Origin: an uncultured Chloroflexota bacterium
GTDB taxonomy: Bacteria; Chloroflexota; Anaerolineae; B4-G1; DUEL01
Length of the DNA stretch: 14,371 bases
Assembly: GCA_937138275.1 (NCBI GenBank)
Contig: CAKZOY010000081.1
Span: forward strand, 1-14,371
Direction of reading: 5' to 3'
The notes below the pieces were generated by a model. The model did no database searches. It saw only the letters and a program-made list of their open reading frames with translations, and was not told the DNA's origin. Below, piece by piece: positions 13,737 through 14,371 of the stretch; position 1 is the stretch's first letter; each line of letters opens with the position of its first letter. Position numbers and translations under genes: made by a program.

Positions 13737-14371
13737 TATTTCGCCACAGTGATTATTAGTAACTACCTACCCTCTGCAAGCAGGGAGACCGGCTGATGGG
13801 CAAAAAGGTCACGCAACGTCAAAAAGACATCCCGCCCCTGCTTGCGGCAGGTAGAAATCACCGCCTGCAAGCGGGCATACACCTGCGCCCCGCGCTCGGT
13901 GCGAAAACCACCACTCACTTTCTGCTTCACCTTCGCCGGGCGCAAGTCCCGTTCAGCCTGGTTGTTGGTGAAAGGCACCCCTTCCACCAGCGCAAAGGCC
14001 AGAACCGCCTCCTCTCGCTCCGTCAGGCGGCGGAGGAGATTCCGTCCAGGCGTGTTTTTCGGGCGTCCCCTGCCCGCTTTCGGTTCCGGCGGCGGTTCCT
14101 CCAATTCCGCCTGGCTCAAAATCTGGCGATACCGTTGCTGGGCTTGAACCGCCGCTTCCCCCCGCAAAGGGAGCGCCTGACCATACAGGTCCAGCAAAAA
14201 GGTGCGCATCTCCCCAGCCCACACCGAACCGTTTTCTATCAGCCCCTGCAGTTCCCGCAGAATGTGCGCATTGCAGGCGCCGTGTTTCGCTTGCGCAAAC
14301 TTGTAGTACGCCGCCATATGGTCGTGAATCGCCCATCCGGTGAACTCCGGCAGAACCGAGGCCTCGCTCCG
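13737..14371 (-). mobile_element. IS66-type insertion sequence, one end
   Basis: The element includes the transposase and at most the 26 nt between its stop and that of the beta-helix gene. I could not place the terminal inverted repeat, because the other end lies outside the window, nor identify an 8-bp target duplication. The upstream gene keeps its conserved C-terminal tail and stop, so the insertion is just downstream of it and did not cut it. Confidence 0.75.
13763..14371 (-). CDS. IS66-family transposase, C-terminal part (runs off the window)
   Basis: The frame is open from the window end (first complete codon at 14371-14369) to the TAG at 13763-13765, so this is the last ~202 residues of a DDE transposase of about 450-550 residues. 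Features: GWAIHDHMAAYYKFAQAKHGACNAHILRELQGL, which holds a catalytic Asp (HDH) and the conserved CNAH(I/L)LREL; then a Pro/Lys-rich hinge; then VPFTNNQAERDLRPAKVKQKVSGGFRTERGA with the catalytic Glu (NNQAERD), followed by a normal C-terminal end (LLAEGR). Nothing visible is broken, so it may be active. The ATG at 14315 is internal, not the start. It faces the beta-helix gene, whose stop is 26 nt away. Confidence 0.93.
   Translation of the reverse strand, partial: RSEASVLPEFTGWAIHDHMAAYYKFAQAKHGACNAHILRELQGLIENGSVWAGEMRTFLLDLYGQALPLRGEAAVQAQQRYRQILSQAELEEPPPEPKAGRGRPKNTPGRNLLRRLTEREEAVLAFALVEGVPFTNNQAERDLRPAKVKQKVSGGFRTERGAQVYARLQAVISTCRKQGRDVFLTLRDLFAHQPVSLLAEGR

Overview
The window reads as a GC-rich chromosomal segment from a member of the Chloroflexota, most likely near Anaerolineae or Caldilineae. 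This is inferred from gene content, not from a marker gene. The pointers are secreted proteins carrying an NBR1-type Ig-like domain (N_BRCA1_IG), a Cys-rich CPGxCPGGCG linker, and two secreted beta-helix proteins that end in YLPLVLRN. Several sigma70-like promoters with near-consensus boxes are visible. No rRNA, tRNA or CRISPR array was seen.

Layout. 1-125: AT-rich intergenic repeat forming a long imperfect hairpin plus an extra direct copy. 217-3902 (+): compact run of five genes, namely an ABC-type Zn/Mn-family importer (ATPase and permease, no binding protein in the window), an ECF sigma factor, its probable zinc-less anti-sigma factor with two membrane segments, and a zinc-ribbon Nudix hydrolase. 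3909-3947: perfect 18-bp hairpin between convergent genes. 3952-6189 (-): three-gene operon with a 'quinate 5-dehydrogenase'-annotated-type protein, a MobA-like nucleotidyltransferase and a PAP2 membrane phosphatase, behind a good promoter and a ~185-nt leader. 6196-6818: divergent intergenic region with two outward-facing promoters separated by a cluster of small hairpins.

6819-10035 (+): the most unusual part. An ECF sigma gene survives only as its N-terminal ~45 codons, followed at once by an intact zinc-finger (HxxxCxxC) anti-sigma factor. The extracellular half of that protein carries an NBR1-type Ig domain and a C-terminal domain with an RGFGKxW motif. The next gene encodes a lipoprotein built from the same two extracellular domains. 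This looks like a surface-sensing sigma/anti-sigma module that has lost its sigma factor, or uses one encoded elsewhere, with a domain-matched lipoprotein partner.

10159-13736 (+): two secreted right-handed beta-helix proteins in tandem, both ending in the same short YLPLVLRN tail, a candidate uncharacterised surface-sorting or processing signal. 13763-14371 (-): the C-terminal part of an IS66-family transposase running off the window edge, inserted just past the second beta-helix gene.

The main candidates for something under-described are the anti-sigma/lipoprotein pair with shared extracellular domains, the YLPLVLRN tail, and the minus-strand dehydrogenase-like/nucleotidyltransferase/phosphatase operon.
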